Shown: one piece after another, positions 1-5,395 of the stretch
How positions within the stretch are numbered: the first letter of the stretch is position 1
How the letters are laid out: each line of letters begins with the position of its first letter
Program-made: the position numbers and the translations under genes
The notes under the pieces: generated by a model
The model's input: the letters and a program-made list of their open reading frames with translations, nothing else
Database searches by the model: none
What the model was told of the DNA's origin: nothing
NCBI GenBank assembly: GCA_023475455.1
Contig: JAMCVR010000204.1
Span: 6,134-13,887 of the forward strand
Source: Thermoplasmatota archaeon
Lineage (GTDB): Bacteria; Pseudomonadota; Gammaproteobacteria; Burkholderiales; Thiobacillaceae
DNA length: 7,754 bases
Direction: 5' to 3'

Positions 1-690
1 CTGGACACCGAGACCACCGGCCTCGACCCCAACCAGGGGCATCGCATCATCGAGGTGGCGGCGGTTGAAATGGTCAACCGCCGGCTGACCGGCAACCATC
101 TGCACCGTTACGTGAACCCGGATCGCGACATCGACGCCGGGGCGATGCAGGTGCACGGCATCACGCCGGAATTCCTGCAGGACAAGCCGCGCTTTGCCGA
201 CGTCGCGCAGGAATTCGTCGACTTCATCCGGGGCGCCGAACTGATCATTCACAACGCGCCGTTCGACGTCGGCTTCCTCAACATGGAACTGCGCCTGCTG
301 GAGATGGCGCCGCTGGTGAACTGGTGCGACGGCGTGACCGACACCCTGGCGATGGCCAAGGCGCTGCATCCCGGCCAGCGCAACAATCTGGATGCGCTGT
401 GCAAGCGCTATGGCGTCGACAACGCGGCGCGCACGCTGCACGGCGCATTGCTCGACTGCGAACTGCTGGCGGCGGTGTATCTCGCGCTGACGCGCGGCCA
501 GGAAAGCCTGTCGATCGGGCTGGAAGCGCGCAGCGTCGAGGCCGATCGGGCAGCCGCACGCACGCGGCCGAAGCCTGTCCTGCTGCAGGCGTCCGGCGAG
601 GAACTGGACGCGCATGCCGGCCTGCTCGAAGCCATCGCCAGGGAAAGCAAGGGCGCCTGTCTGTGGGGTGCGGGGCAGGAGGTGGTTTGA
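1..690 (+). CDS. dnaQ: DNA polymerase III epsilon subunit (3'-5' proofreading exonuclease), 5' end missing
   Basis: The frame is open from the first base to TGA at 688-690, giving 229 visible residues; only a few N-terminal residues should lie off the window. The product is the proofreading exonuclease of the replicative polymerase, which removes misincorporated 3' nucleotides in complex with the alpha subunit. The DEDDh exonuclease motifs are all visible: Exo I DTETTG at residues 2-7 (acidic D2 and E4), Exo II HNAPFD at 84-89 (D89), and Exo III with H147 and D152 in HGALLDCE. About 75 residues follow Exo III; in this family that C-terminal tail binds the polymerase subunit. The stop overlaps the proposed TTG start of the next gene, so the downstream signalling genes may be co-transcribed with dnaQ. 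Family assignment is firm. A non-polymerase DnaQ-like exonuclease is less likely given the full motif set and tail. Confidence 0.93.
   Translation: MDTETTGLDPNQGHRIIEVAAVEMVNRRLTGNHLHRYVNPDRDIDAGAMQVHGITPEFLQDKPRFADVAQEFVDFIRGAELIIHNAPFDVGFLNMELRLLEMAPLVNWCDGVTDTLAMAKALHPGQRNNLDALCKRYGVDNAARTLHGALLDCELLAAVYLALTRGQESLSIGLEARSVEADRAAARTRPKPVLLQASGEELDAHAGLLEAIARESKGACLWGAGQEVV
677..683 (+). promoter_or_regulatory. Ribosome binding site AGGAGGT that decides the TTG start of the binding-protein gene
   Basis: AGGAGG at 677-682 is a full Shine-Dalgarno match inside the last codons of dnaQ. It lies 4 nt before TTG 687 and 16 nt before the alternative GTG 699, so spacing favours TTG 687. That start overlaps the dnaQ stop (TTGA) and suggests translational coupling. 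Confidence 0.6.
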
Positions 691-1640
691 CGGCTGGCGT
701 GTCGCGCGGGTGGGCTGAACTGCGCCGCATCGTGCGGCTGGGGGCGGCGTGCGTCTGTTTGCTCCTGGTGTCGCAACAGGCTGCCGCCGCGCGGGTGGCG
801 GTCGTGTTGAGCGACGATTCGGCGCCGTATCAGGAGGTCTACCAGGTTGTTCGCGCCTACCTGGACGACAGCGGCCATGAGATCAGCCGGGTCTATGCGG
901 CGAATCTGACCGCCGCAGCGTTGAGTGAAACGCGCCTGGCCGTGGCGGTGGGGGTGCGTGCTGCCGAATCGCTGGCGGCGCTGCCGCTCCGCACGCCCCT
1001 GCTGGCGGTGCTGGTTCCGCGGATCTGGTACGTCAAAACCGGACGTGCCCGTCTGAGCGACGGCGGTCGCCGCGGCGCGTCGGCCATCTACCTCGATCAG
1101 CCGTTCGAGCGGCAGGCGCAGTTGATTCGTCTCGCCTTCCCCGAGGTGCGGCGCGTGGGCGTGTTGTTGGGTGCCGAACAGAGCGGCCTGGCGGGCGAAC
1201 TGGACGAGGCCTTGCGGGCGCAGCAGCTGGGGCTGGCGCATGGCACGGTGGACAGGGGGGAACGGCTGATTGCGCCCCTCGAAAACGTGTTGTCGGAAGC
1301 CGATCTGCTGCTGGCGGTGCCCGATCCGCTGGTGTTCAACCGCAACACGGCACAAAGCCTGTTTCTGACGTCCTACCGCTACCGTGTCCCGGTATTGGGC
1401 TATTCGCGTTCGCTGACGCGGGCGGGCGCGCTGTTGTCGCTGCATTCCAGCCCCGCGCAAATCGGCCGCCAGACCGCCGAATGGGTGGACCACGCGCTGG
1501 ACGGCGCGCCGGTGCGCCTGCCGCCGCCTGCGCATCCTGCGTATTTCAGCATTTCAATCAATGAACAGGTGGCGCGCTCGCTCGACTTCGCTTTGCCGCC
1601 GGAAGCCGAACTGGAAAAGCGTTTGGGAGGAGTGCGCTGA
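687..1640 (+). CDS. Secreted ABC-type substrate-binding-like protein (putative periplasmic sensor partner of the GGDEF-EAL protein)
   Basis: This is a 317-residue protein from TTG 687, chosen for the AGGAGG 4 nt upstream; GTG 699 (313 residues) is the alternative. Residues 13-35 look like a signal peptide: arginines at 13, 14 and 17, a hydrophobic stretch LGAACVCLLLV, then an Ala-rich cleavage region before RVAVVLSDDS. The mature part has alternating strands and helices of a two-lobed periplasmic binding protein, resembling the ABC_sub_bind family (for example FPEVRRVGVLLG, DLLLAVPDPLVFN, VPVLGYSRSL, GALLSLHSSPAQIGRQTAEW). No permease or ATPase gene lies nearby. The stop overlaps the ATG of a c-di-GMP enzyme (TGATG), so a sensing role feeding that enzyme is plausible but inferred; the ligand is unknown. 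Bases from 912 onward are repeated in the tandem duplication, but this copy is complete. Confidence 0.75.
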   Translation: MTAGVSRGWAELRRIVRLGAACVCLLLVSQQAAAARVAVVLSDDSAPYQEVYQVVRAYLDDSGHEISRVYAANLTAAALSETRLAVAVGVRAAESLAALPLRTPLLAVLVPRIWYVKTGRARLSDGGRRGASAIYLDQPFERQAQLIRLAFPEVRRVGVLLGAEQSGLAGELDEALRAQQLGLAHGTVDRGERLIAPLENVLSEADLLLAVPDPLVFNRNTAQSLFLTSYRYRVPVLGYSRSLTRAGALLSLHSSPAQIGRQTAEWVDHALDGAPVRLPPPAHPAYFSISINEQVARSLDFALPPEAELEKRLGGVR

Positions 1641-1864
1641 TGGCAATTCCGTTGGGGATACGCGGCCGCGTGATCGGTCTGGTCATGCTGCCGGTGGCCA
1701 TCATCGGGGTGTTGCTGATGTTTCAGCTCATCACCGGGAAAATCGACGATCTCGACCAGTCGCTGCGCACCCGTTCCGTGGCGATTGTCCGCCAGCTGGC
1801 GCCGGCGGCCGAATACGGCGTCGCCTCCGGCAATATCGGGGTGTTGCAGACGCTGCTCGAAAAA
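912..1864 (+). repeat. Tandem direct repeat, copy A (953 bp)
   Basis: This is the first unit of an apparently exact 953-bp head-to-tail duplication. It starts at codon 76 of the binding-protein gene and ends at codon 75 of the following GGDEF-EAL reading frame. Base x here equals base x+953 from 912 through 1866. Identity breaks at 911/1864 on the left and at 1867/2820 on the right. The extra 2 bp (GC) form a microhomology, so the joint can be placed anywhere within 2 bases. Confidence 0.95.
1625..1632 (+). promoter_or_regulatory. Ribosome binding site GGGAGGAG, duplicated (also 2578-2585)
   Basis: GGGAGGAG ends 7 nt before ATG 1640, inside the final codons of the binding-protein gene. The second repeat carries the identical site 7 nt before ATG 2593. 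Each copy therefore keeps a good initiation signal plus a TGATG stop/start overlap, so both the chimeric gene and the full GGDEF-EAL gene should be translated by coupling. Confidence 0.7.
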
Positions 1865-2593
1865 GCCGCAGCGTTGAGTGAAACGCGCCTGGCCGTGGCG
1901 GTGGGGGTGCGTGCTGCCGAATCGCTGGCGGCGCTGCCGCTCCGCACGCCCCTGCTGGCGGTGCTGGTTCCGCGGATCTGGTACGTCAAAACCGGACGTG
2001 CCCGTCTGAGCGACGGCGGTCGCCGCGGCGCGTCGGCCATCTACCTCGATCAGCCGTTCGAGCGGCAGGCGCAGTTGATTCGTCTCGCCTTCCCCGAGGT
2101 GCGGCGCGTGGGCGTGTTGTTGGGTGCCGAACAGAGCGGCCTGGCGGGCGAACTGGACGAGGCCTTGCGGGCGCAGCAGCTGGGGCTGGCGCATGGCACG
2201 GTGGACAGGGGGGAACGGCTGATTGCGCCCCTCGAAAACGTGTTGTCGGAAGCCGATCTGCTGCTGGCGGTGCCCGATCCGCTGGTGTTCAACCGCAACA
2301 CGGCACAAAGCCTGTTTCTGACGTCCTACCGCTACCGTGTCCCGGTATTGGGCTATTCGCGTTCGCTGACGCGGGCGGGCGCGCTGTTGTCGCTGCATTC
2401 CAGCCCCGCGCAAATCGGCCGCCAGACCGCCGAATGGGTGGACCACGCGCTGGACGGCGCGCCGGTGCGCCTGCCGCCGCCTGCGCATCCTGCGTATTTC
2501 AGCATTTCAATCAATGAACAGGTGGCGCGCTCGCTCGACTTCGCTTTGCCGCCGGAAGCCGAACTGGAAAAGCGTTTGGGAGGAGTGCGCTGA
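1640..2593 (+). CDS. Chimeric gene made by the duplication: GGDEF-EAL membrane anchor fused to the binding-protein domain
   Basis: This 317-residue open frame joins two genes in frame. Residues 1-75 are identical to the start of the GGDEF-EAL protein: cytoplasmic Arg8/Arg10, a transmembrane helix at about 11-31, and the beginning of its periplasmic sensor domain. Residues 76-317 are identical to residues 76-317 of the binding-like protein. The joint reads LLEK-AAALSET. By topology the fused domain would sit in the periplasm, tethered to the inner membrane. It lacks the signal peptide and the first strand-helix of lobe 1 (the VAVVLSDDS region), so folding may be impaired. It has its own Shine-Dalgarno site, and its TGA overlaps the next ATG. 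Its existence depends on the duplication being real rather than an assembly error. No function is known. Confidence 0.55.
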   Translation: MAIPLGIRGRVIGLVMLPVAIIGVLLMFQLITGKIDDLDQSLRTRSVAIVRQLAPAAEYGVASGNIGVLQTLLEKAAALSETRLAVAVGVRAAESLAALPLRTPLLAVLVPRIWYVKTGRARLSDGGRRGASAIYLDQPFERQAQLIRLAFPEVRRVGVLLGAEQSGLAGELDEALRAQQLGLAHGTVDRGERLIAPLENVLSEADLLLAVPDPLVFNRNTAQSLFLTSYRYRVPVLGYSRSLTRAGALLSLHSSPAQIGRQTAEWVDHALDGAPVRLPPPAHPAYFSISINEQVARSLDFALPPEAELEKRLGGVR

Positions 2594-2817
2594 TGGCAAT
2601 TCCGTTGGGGATACGCGGCCGCGTGATCGGTCTGGTCATGCTGCCGGTGGCCATCATCGGGGTGTTGCTGATGTTTCAGCTCATCACCGGGAAAATCGAC
2701 GATCTCGACCAGTCGCTGCGCACCCGTTCCGTGGCGATTGTCCGCCAGCTGGCGCCGGCGGCCGAATACGGCGTCGCCTCCGGCAATATCGGGGTGTTGC
2801 AGACGCTGCTCGAAAAA
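1865..2817 (+). repeat. Tandem direct repeat, copy B (953 bp)
   Basis: This is the second unit of the duplication, abutting copy A with no spacer. I found no mismatch when comparing the two copies by eye along most of their length, and the translated segments are identical. Copy B holds the 3' three quarters of the binding-protein gene and the first 75 codons of the full GGDEF-EAL gene. There are no insertion-sequence ends, target-site duplications or transposase genes, which fits simple microhomology-mediated or replication-slip duplication. Confidence 0.95.
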
Positions 2818-4683
2818 GCGGCCATCGAGCCCGATATCCGCGGGGTGGCGGTGTTCGCCGACAACGGCGAGCGGCTGGCGCAAGTCGGCCTCGGGGCCTG
2901 GACGGAATCCGCCCGGGGCCAGCTGCCCGGCGATCGCATTCAGCAGATCGAATACCCGGATCGCCTGGTGTATTACGCGCCGATCACCCGGACCGAGGTG
3001 GTGGTGGACGATTTCAATCCGTTCGACGAACGCGGTGCGCAGTCGGACAATCAGACCCGGCTGCTGGGCTGGGTCGGCCTGGAGGTCTCGCGCAGCGCCA
3101 CCATCCAGAGCCAGCGCGATGCGATCCTGCGCAGCCTGCTCATCCTGCTGGGCGGGCTGAGCGCCAGTCTCTACCTTGCTTGGCGCATCGGACGTCAGAT
3201 CACGCGGCCGATTCTGGCCCTGACCCACACGGTGAGCCGCATCGGAGAAGGCCATCTGGACGAGCGGGTGGCGCAAACCGGCGAGGCCGAACTGGGCATG
3301 CTGCAGCGCGGCGTCAATCACATGGCCGCCCATCTGCAGACGATGCAGGACCGGATGCAGGAAACGATCGACCAGGCCACCGCGCGTCTGGTGTATCAGG
3401 CCAGCCACGATGCGCTGACCGGGCTGATCAATCGCCGCGAGTTCGAACAGCGGCTGGAACGGCTGCTGCTGTCGGCTCTGCAGCAGGGCCGCGAGCATGC
3501 GCTGTGCTACATGGACCTCGACCAGTTCAAGGTGATCAACGACTCCTGCGGCCACGCGGCGGGCGACGAACTGCTGCGCCAGCTGGCCTTGCTGCTGAAA
3601 GGCAATCTGCGCGAACGCGATACCCTGGCCCGCCTGGGCGGCGACGAATTCGCCCTGCTGCTGGAAAATTGCAGCATCTCCGACGCGCTGGAAGTGGCGG
3701 ATACCTTCCGCGCCGAGGTGCAGCGCTTCCGCTTCAAGTGGGGGGATCGCATTTTCGCGGTCGGCATGAGCGTGGGCATGGTGGCGATCAATCGCGACAG
3801 CGGCACTGCAGCGAGCCTGCTGTCGGCGGCGGATGCCGCGTGCTACGTGGCCAAGGACCGTGGGCGCAACCAGATTCACGTCTATGTGAGCCGCGACATC
3901 GATCTGGCGCGCCATCGCGGCGAAATGCAGTGGGTGACGCGCATCCAGCGGGCGCTGGAAGAACATCGCCTGCGTCTGTCGTGGCAGGAAATCCGCCGCA
4001 CCGACGGCGCAGTGGAGCCGGTCCGCCATGTCGAACTGTTGCTGCGGATGGTGGACGACGACGGCAGCGAAATCCTGCCGATGGCATTTATCCCGGCAGC
4101 CGAGCGTTATTCCATCATGCCCTCGCTCGACAGCTGGGTGATCGAGGAGACGCTGCGCCTGTGCCAGCGGTATCTGGCAGCCGGGCGCGAGCAGCATTGC
4201 CTGTTTGCGGTGAATCTGTCGGGCGCATCGCTCAAGGACCCGGCGTTCCGCCGCATGCTGCTGGCGCGCCTGCAGGGCAATCCCGCGCTGGGTCCGCACC
4301 TGTGCTTTGAAATCACCGAAACGGCGGCCATCGGCAACCTGGCCGTCGTCAACGAGTTCATCGATGCCATGCGCGAGTTTGGTTGCAGCTTTGCGCTGGA
4401 CGATTTCGGCAGCGGCCTGTCGTCCTTCACCTATCTGAAGAATCTGCGGGTGGATTACCTCAAGATCGACGGCGCATTCGTGCGCGACATCGCAAGCAAT
4501 GCCATCGATCGCTCGATGGTCGAGGCGGTCCATCGCATAGGCCACCAGATTGGGCTGAAAACGGTGGCCGAATATGTCGAATCGGATCTGATCCTGGCGT
4601 TGTTGCGCCAGATCGGCGTGGATTATGTGCAGGGCAACGGGGTGCATTGCCCCGAGCCGCTGGAAACGCTTTGCGGTGGCTGA
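2593..4683 (+). CDS. Membrane-bound HAMP-GGDEF-EAL protein (diguanylate cyclase / c-di-GMP phosphodiesterase)
   Basis: This 696-residue inner-membrane protein is predicted to make c-di-GMP from two GTP and to hydrolyse it to pGpG. Order: TM1 at about 11-31; periplasmic sensor region at about 32-177, whose QLAPAAEYGVASGN segment resembles the YfiN/BarA-type sensor; TM2 at about 178-199; HAMP at about 198-250; a helical linker; GGDEF domain at about 266-430; EAL domain at about 440-690. GGDEF is intact at 349-353, with metal-site D308 in MDLDQFK and an RxxD inhibitory site (R340, D343) five residues upstream. The EAL signature reads ELLLR (E481). N541, E573, E576, D603-D604, K624, E660 and Q680 are all in place, so neither domain looks degenerate. 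ATG 2593 overlaps the previous stop and has GGGAGGAG 7 nt upstream. It likely works with the binding-like protein; which activity dominates cannot be told from sequence. Confidence 0.93.
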   Translation: MAIPLGIRGRVIGLVMLPVAIIGVLLMFQLITGKIDDLDQSLRTRSVAIVRQLAPAAEYGVASGNIGVLQTLLEKAAIEPDIRGVAVFADNGERLAQVGLGAWTESARGQLPGDRIQQIEYPDRLVYYAPITRTEVVVDDFNPFDERGAQSDNQTRLLGWVGLEVSRSATIQSQRDAILRSLLILLGGLSASLYLAWRIGRQITRPILALTHTVSRIGEGHLDERVAQTGEAELGMLQRGVNHMAAHLQTMQDRMQETIDQATARLVYQASHDALTGLINRREFEQRLERLLLSALQQGREHALCYMDLDQFKVINDSCGHAAGDELLRQLALLLKGNLRERDTLARLGGDEFALLLENCSISDALEVADTFRAEVQRFRFKWGDRIFAVGMSVGMVAINRDSGTAASLLSAADAACYVAKDRGRNQIHVYVSRDIDLARHRGEMQWVTRIQRALEEHRLRLSWQEIRRTDGAVEPVRHVELLLRMVDDDGSEILPMAFIPAAERYSIMPSLDSWVIEETLRLCQRYLAAGREQHCLFAVNLSGASLKDPAFRRMLLARLQGNPALGPHLCFEITETAAIGNLAVVNEFIDAMREFGCSFALDDFGSGLSSFTYLKNLRVDYLKIDGAFVRDIASNAIDRSMVEAVHRIGHQIGLKTVAEYVESDLILALLRQIGVDYVQGNGVHCPEPLETLCGG

Positions 4684-4702
4684 GGGCGTGGTACGGGCGG
4701 GG

Positions 4703-4912
4703 TCAGTTGCCCACGCCGAATCCCGCGTCGACGATGGCCCGCACCAGCGCTGCGCGGTCGACCCGGGCGGGATCGCATACCACGCGCGCCCGGCCGGGCG
4801 TCAGCGTGACCTCGACGCTTCGCACCCCCGGCACGGCCGCCAGGACTTTCCGTACGCTGTCGACGCAGCCGCCGCAGGTCATGCCGGTGACGGCCAGAAC
4901 GATTTCGTTCAT
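4703..4912 (-). CDS. copZ: Small heavy-metal-associated protein, CopZ/Atx1-like copper chaperone
   Basis: This 69-residue protein is one complete HMA ferredoxin-like domain with no signal peptide, so it is a cytosolic metal carrier. The metal-binding motif GMTCGGC at residues 10-16 supplies Cys13 and Cys16. It is followed by the usual VRKVLAAVPGVRSVEV helix-strand and the C-terminal ALVRAIVDAGF helix. Family members carry Cu(I) to P-type ATPases or regulators; the metal here is inferred. No ATPase or CueR-type regulator lies in the window. GGGG about 6 nt before the ATG may serve as a weak ribosome site. It converges on the GGDEF-EAL gene with only 19 bases between the two stops, and I see no convincing terminator there. 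A MerP-like protein is less likely because there is no signal peptide. Confidence 0.88.
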   Translation of the reverse strand: MNEIVLAVTGMTCGGCVDSVRKVLAAVPGVRSVEVTLTPGRARVVCDPARVDRAALVRAIVDAGFGVGN

Positions 4913-4942
4913 GCTGAACCCCGAAAAAAATTTCAGTACCCG

Positions 4943-4948
4943 ATTCTA
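4943..4948 (-). promoter_or_regulatory. Possible -10 element (TAGAAT) for the CopZ-like gene
   Basis: TAGAAT on the - strand matches TATAAT at five of six positions and sits about 30 nt before the gene, in the AT-rich gap just past the upstream terminator. At 17-nt spacing the -35 position reads GGGCTT, which is poor. A metal-responsive activator could compensate, but I see no clear operator dyad. This is a weak call. Confidence 0.25.
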
Positions 4949-4957
4949 TTCCAGCTG

Positions 4958-4990
4958 AAAAACAAAAGCCCGCGGTTTGCAGCCGCGGGC
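4958..4990 (-). terminator. Rho-independent terminator of flgM
   Basis: Read on the - strand, an 8-bp perfect GC-rich stem GCCCGCGG/CCGCGGGC (4990-4983 with 4975-4968) closes a 7-nt loop. It is followed directly by TTTTGTTTTT (4967-4958). It starts 18 nt after the flgM stop, so it ends that transcript and insulates the CopZ-like gene downstream. Confidence 0.9.
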
Positions 4991-5008
4991 CTGTCGATCC
5001 GGGCGGGA

Positions 5009-5314
5009 TTACTTCTTGCGCGGGCGTTTGCGCAGGGTTTCCTTGGTGTGGTCGATCAGGCGGTCGGCCACCACTTCGGCGTCGACCGTGAAGCTGCCGT
5101 CGGCGAGCGCGGCCTTGACCGCCTCCACCTTGCCGGCATCGGTGATGTCGACCGCAGCCAGTTCGGATTCGAGCGAACGGATGCGGGTGCTCGATTCGGT
5201 CAGCGTCAGCGAATCGCCGCCCCCCCCGGGGGTGGATGGCTTGCCCGCACCCTTGCCCTTGGCAGAAGACACTTTGGAGGCGGCGGGCGGGGTGATGCGC
5301 TTGTCGATTTTCAC
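5009..5314 (-). CDS. flgM: Anti-sigma-28 factor FlgM (negative regulator of flagellin synthesis)
   Basis: This 101-residue protein binds sigma-28 (FliA) and blocks late flagellar genes until it is exported through the completed hook-basal body. It shows the family layout: an N-terminal MKID start, a low-complexity Ser/Ala/Gly-rich half (about 10-35) that is disordered and exported in known FlgM proteins, then DSLTLTESS and the sigma-binding helices: LESELAAV (48-55), VDITDAGKVEAVKAALADGSF (55-75, with the conserved KVEAVKAAL core) and VDAEVVADRLI (77-87). The tail is unusually basic (KETLRKRPRKK). The GTG start has AGGA (5324-5321) 6 nt upstream. It is flanked by its own sigma-28 promoter and a strong terminator, so it is a single-gene autoregulated unit apart from other flagellar genes. 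A G8 run lies in codons 30-32. Confidence 0.88.
   Translation of the reverse strand: MKIDKRITPPAASKVSSAKGKGAGKPSTPGGGGDSLTLTESSTRIRSLESELAAVDITDAGKVEAVKAALADGSFTVDAEVVADRLIDHTKETLRKRPRKK
5220..5227 (-). repeat. Homopolymer tract: eight G on the flgM coding strand
   Basis: Eight consecutive G (C on the + strand) encode part of a Gly-Gly-Gly-Gly run at about residues 30-33 of FlgM, next to five C, so the region reads C5G8 on the coding strand. Slippage by one base would shift frame ahead of all the sigma-binding helices. Confidence 0.9.
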
Positions 5315-5368
5315 GGGGGATCCTGGTCGCGGGTGGTCGATCTTATGACAGGTTGGGTACTCAATGGT

Positions 5369-5395
5369 TTATCGGCGGCCGACGGCTTTTCTTTA
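5369..5395 (-). promoter_or_regulatory. Sigma-28 (FliA) promoter of flgM
   Basis: On the - strand the sequence is TAAAGAAA (5395-5388), an 11-nt spacer (5387-5377), then GCCGATAA (5376-5369). The known enterobacterial FliA consensus is TAAAGTTT-N11-GCCGATAA. The -10 matches at all eight positions, the -35 core TAAAG is exact and the spacing is exact. Transcription should begin near 5362, leaving a leader of about 48 nt before the GTG. The TAA of the -35 element is also the serB stop codon. It fits FliA-dependent feedback on its own inhibitor. Confidence 0.88.

Noticed and set aside
699..780. Lipoprotein signal for the binding-like protein (Cys22 or Cys24)
   Set aside because: The cysteines fall at the start of the hydrophobic stretch and are not preceded by a proper lipobox. 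An Ala-rich signal peptidase I site after about residue 35 fits better.
408..2488. Long open frames on the - strand opposite dnaQ, the binding-protein copies and the GGDEF-EAL gene (including one of 764 codons over 2353-4647)
   Set aside because: They are antisense shadows of strongly supported genes in GC-rich DNA. Their products are rich in Arg, His and Gln without recognisable motifs, and partial copies recur only because of the duplication.
912..2819. Duplication caused by an insertion sequence or composite transposon
   Set aside because: There is no transposase gene, no terminal inverted repeats and no target-site duplication. The repeat unit is entirely host coding sequence with only a 2-bp shared joint.
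4685..4717. 7-bp inverted repeat GGCGTGG/CCACGCC between the convergent stops as a bidirectional terminator
   Set aside because: It has a 19-nt loop, no T-run on either side, and an arm that lies within the CopZ-like coding sequence.
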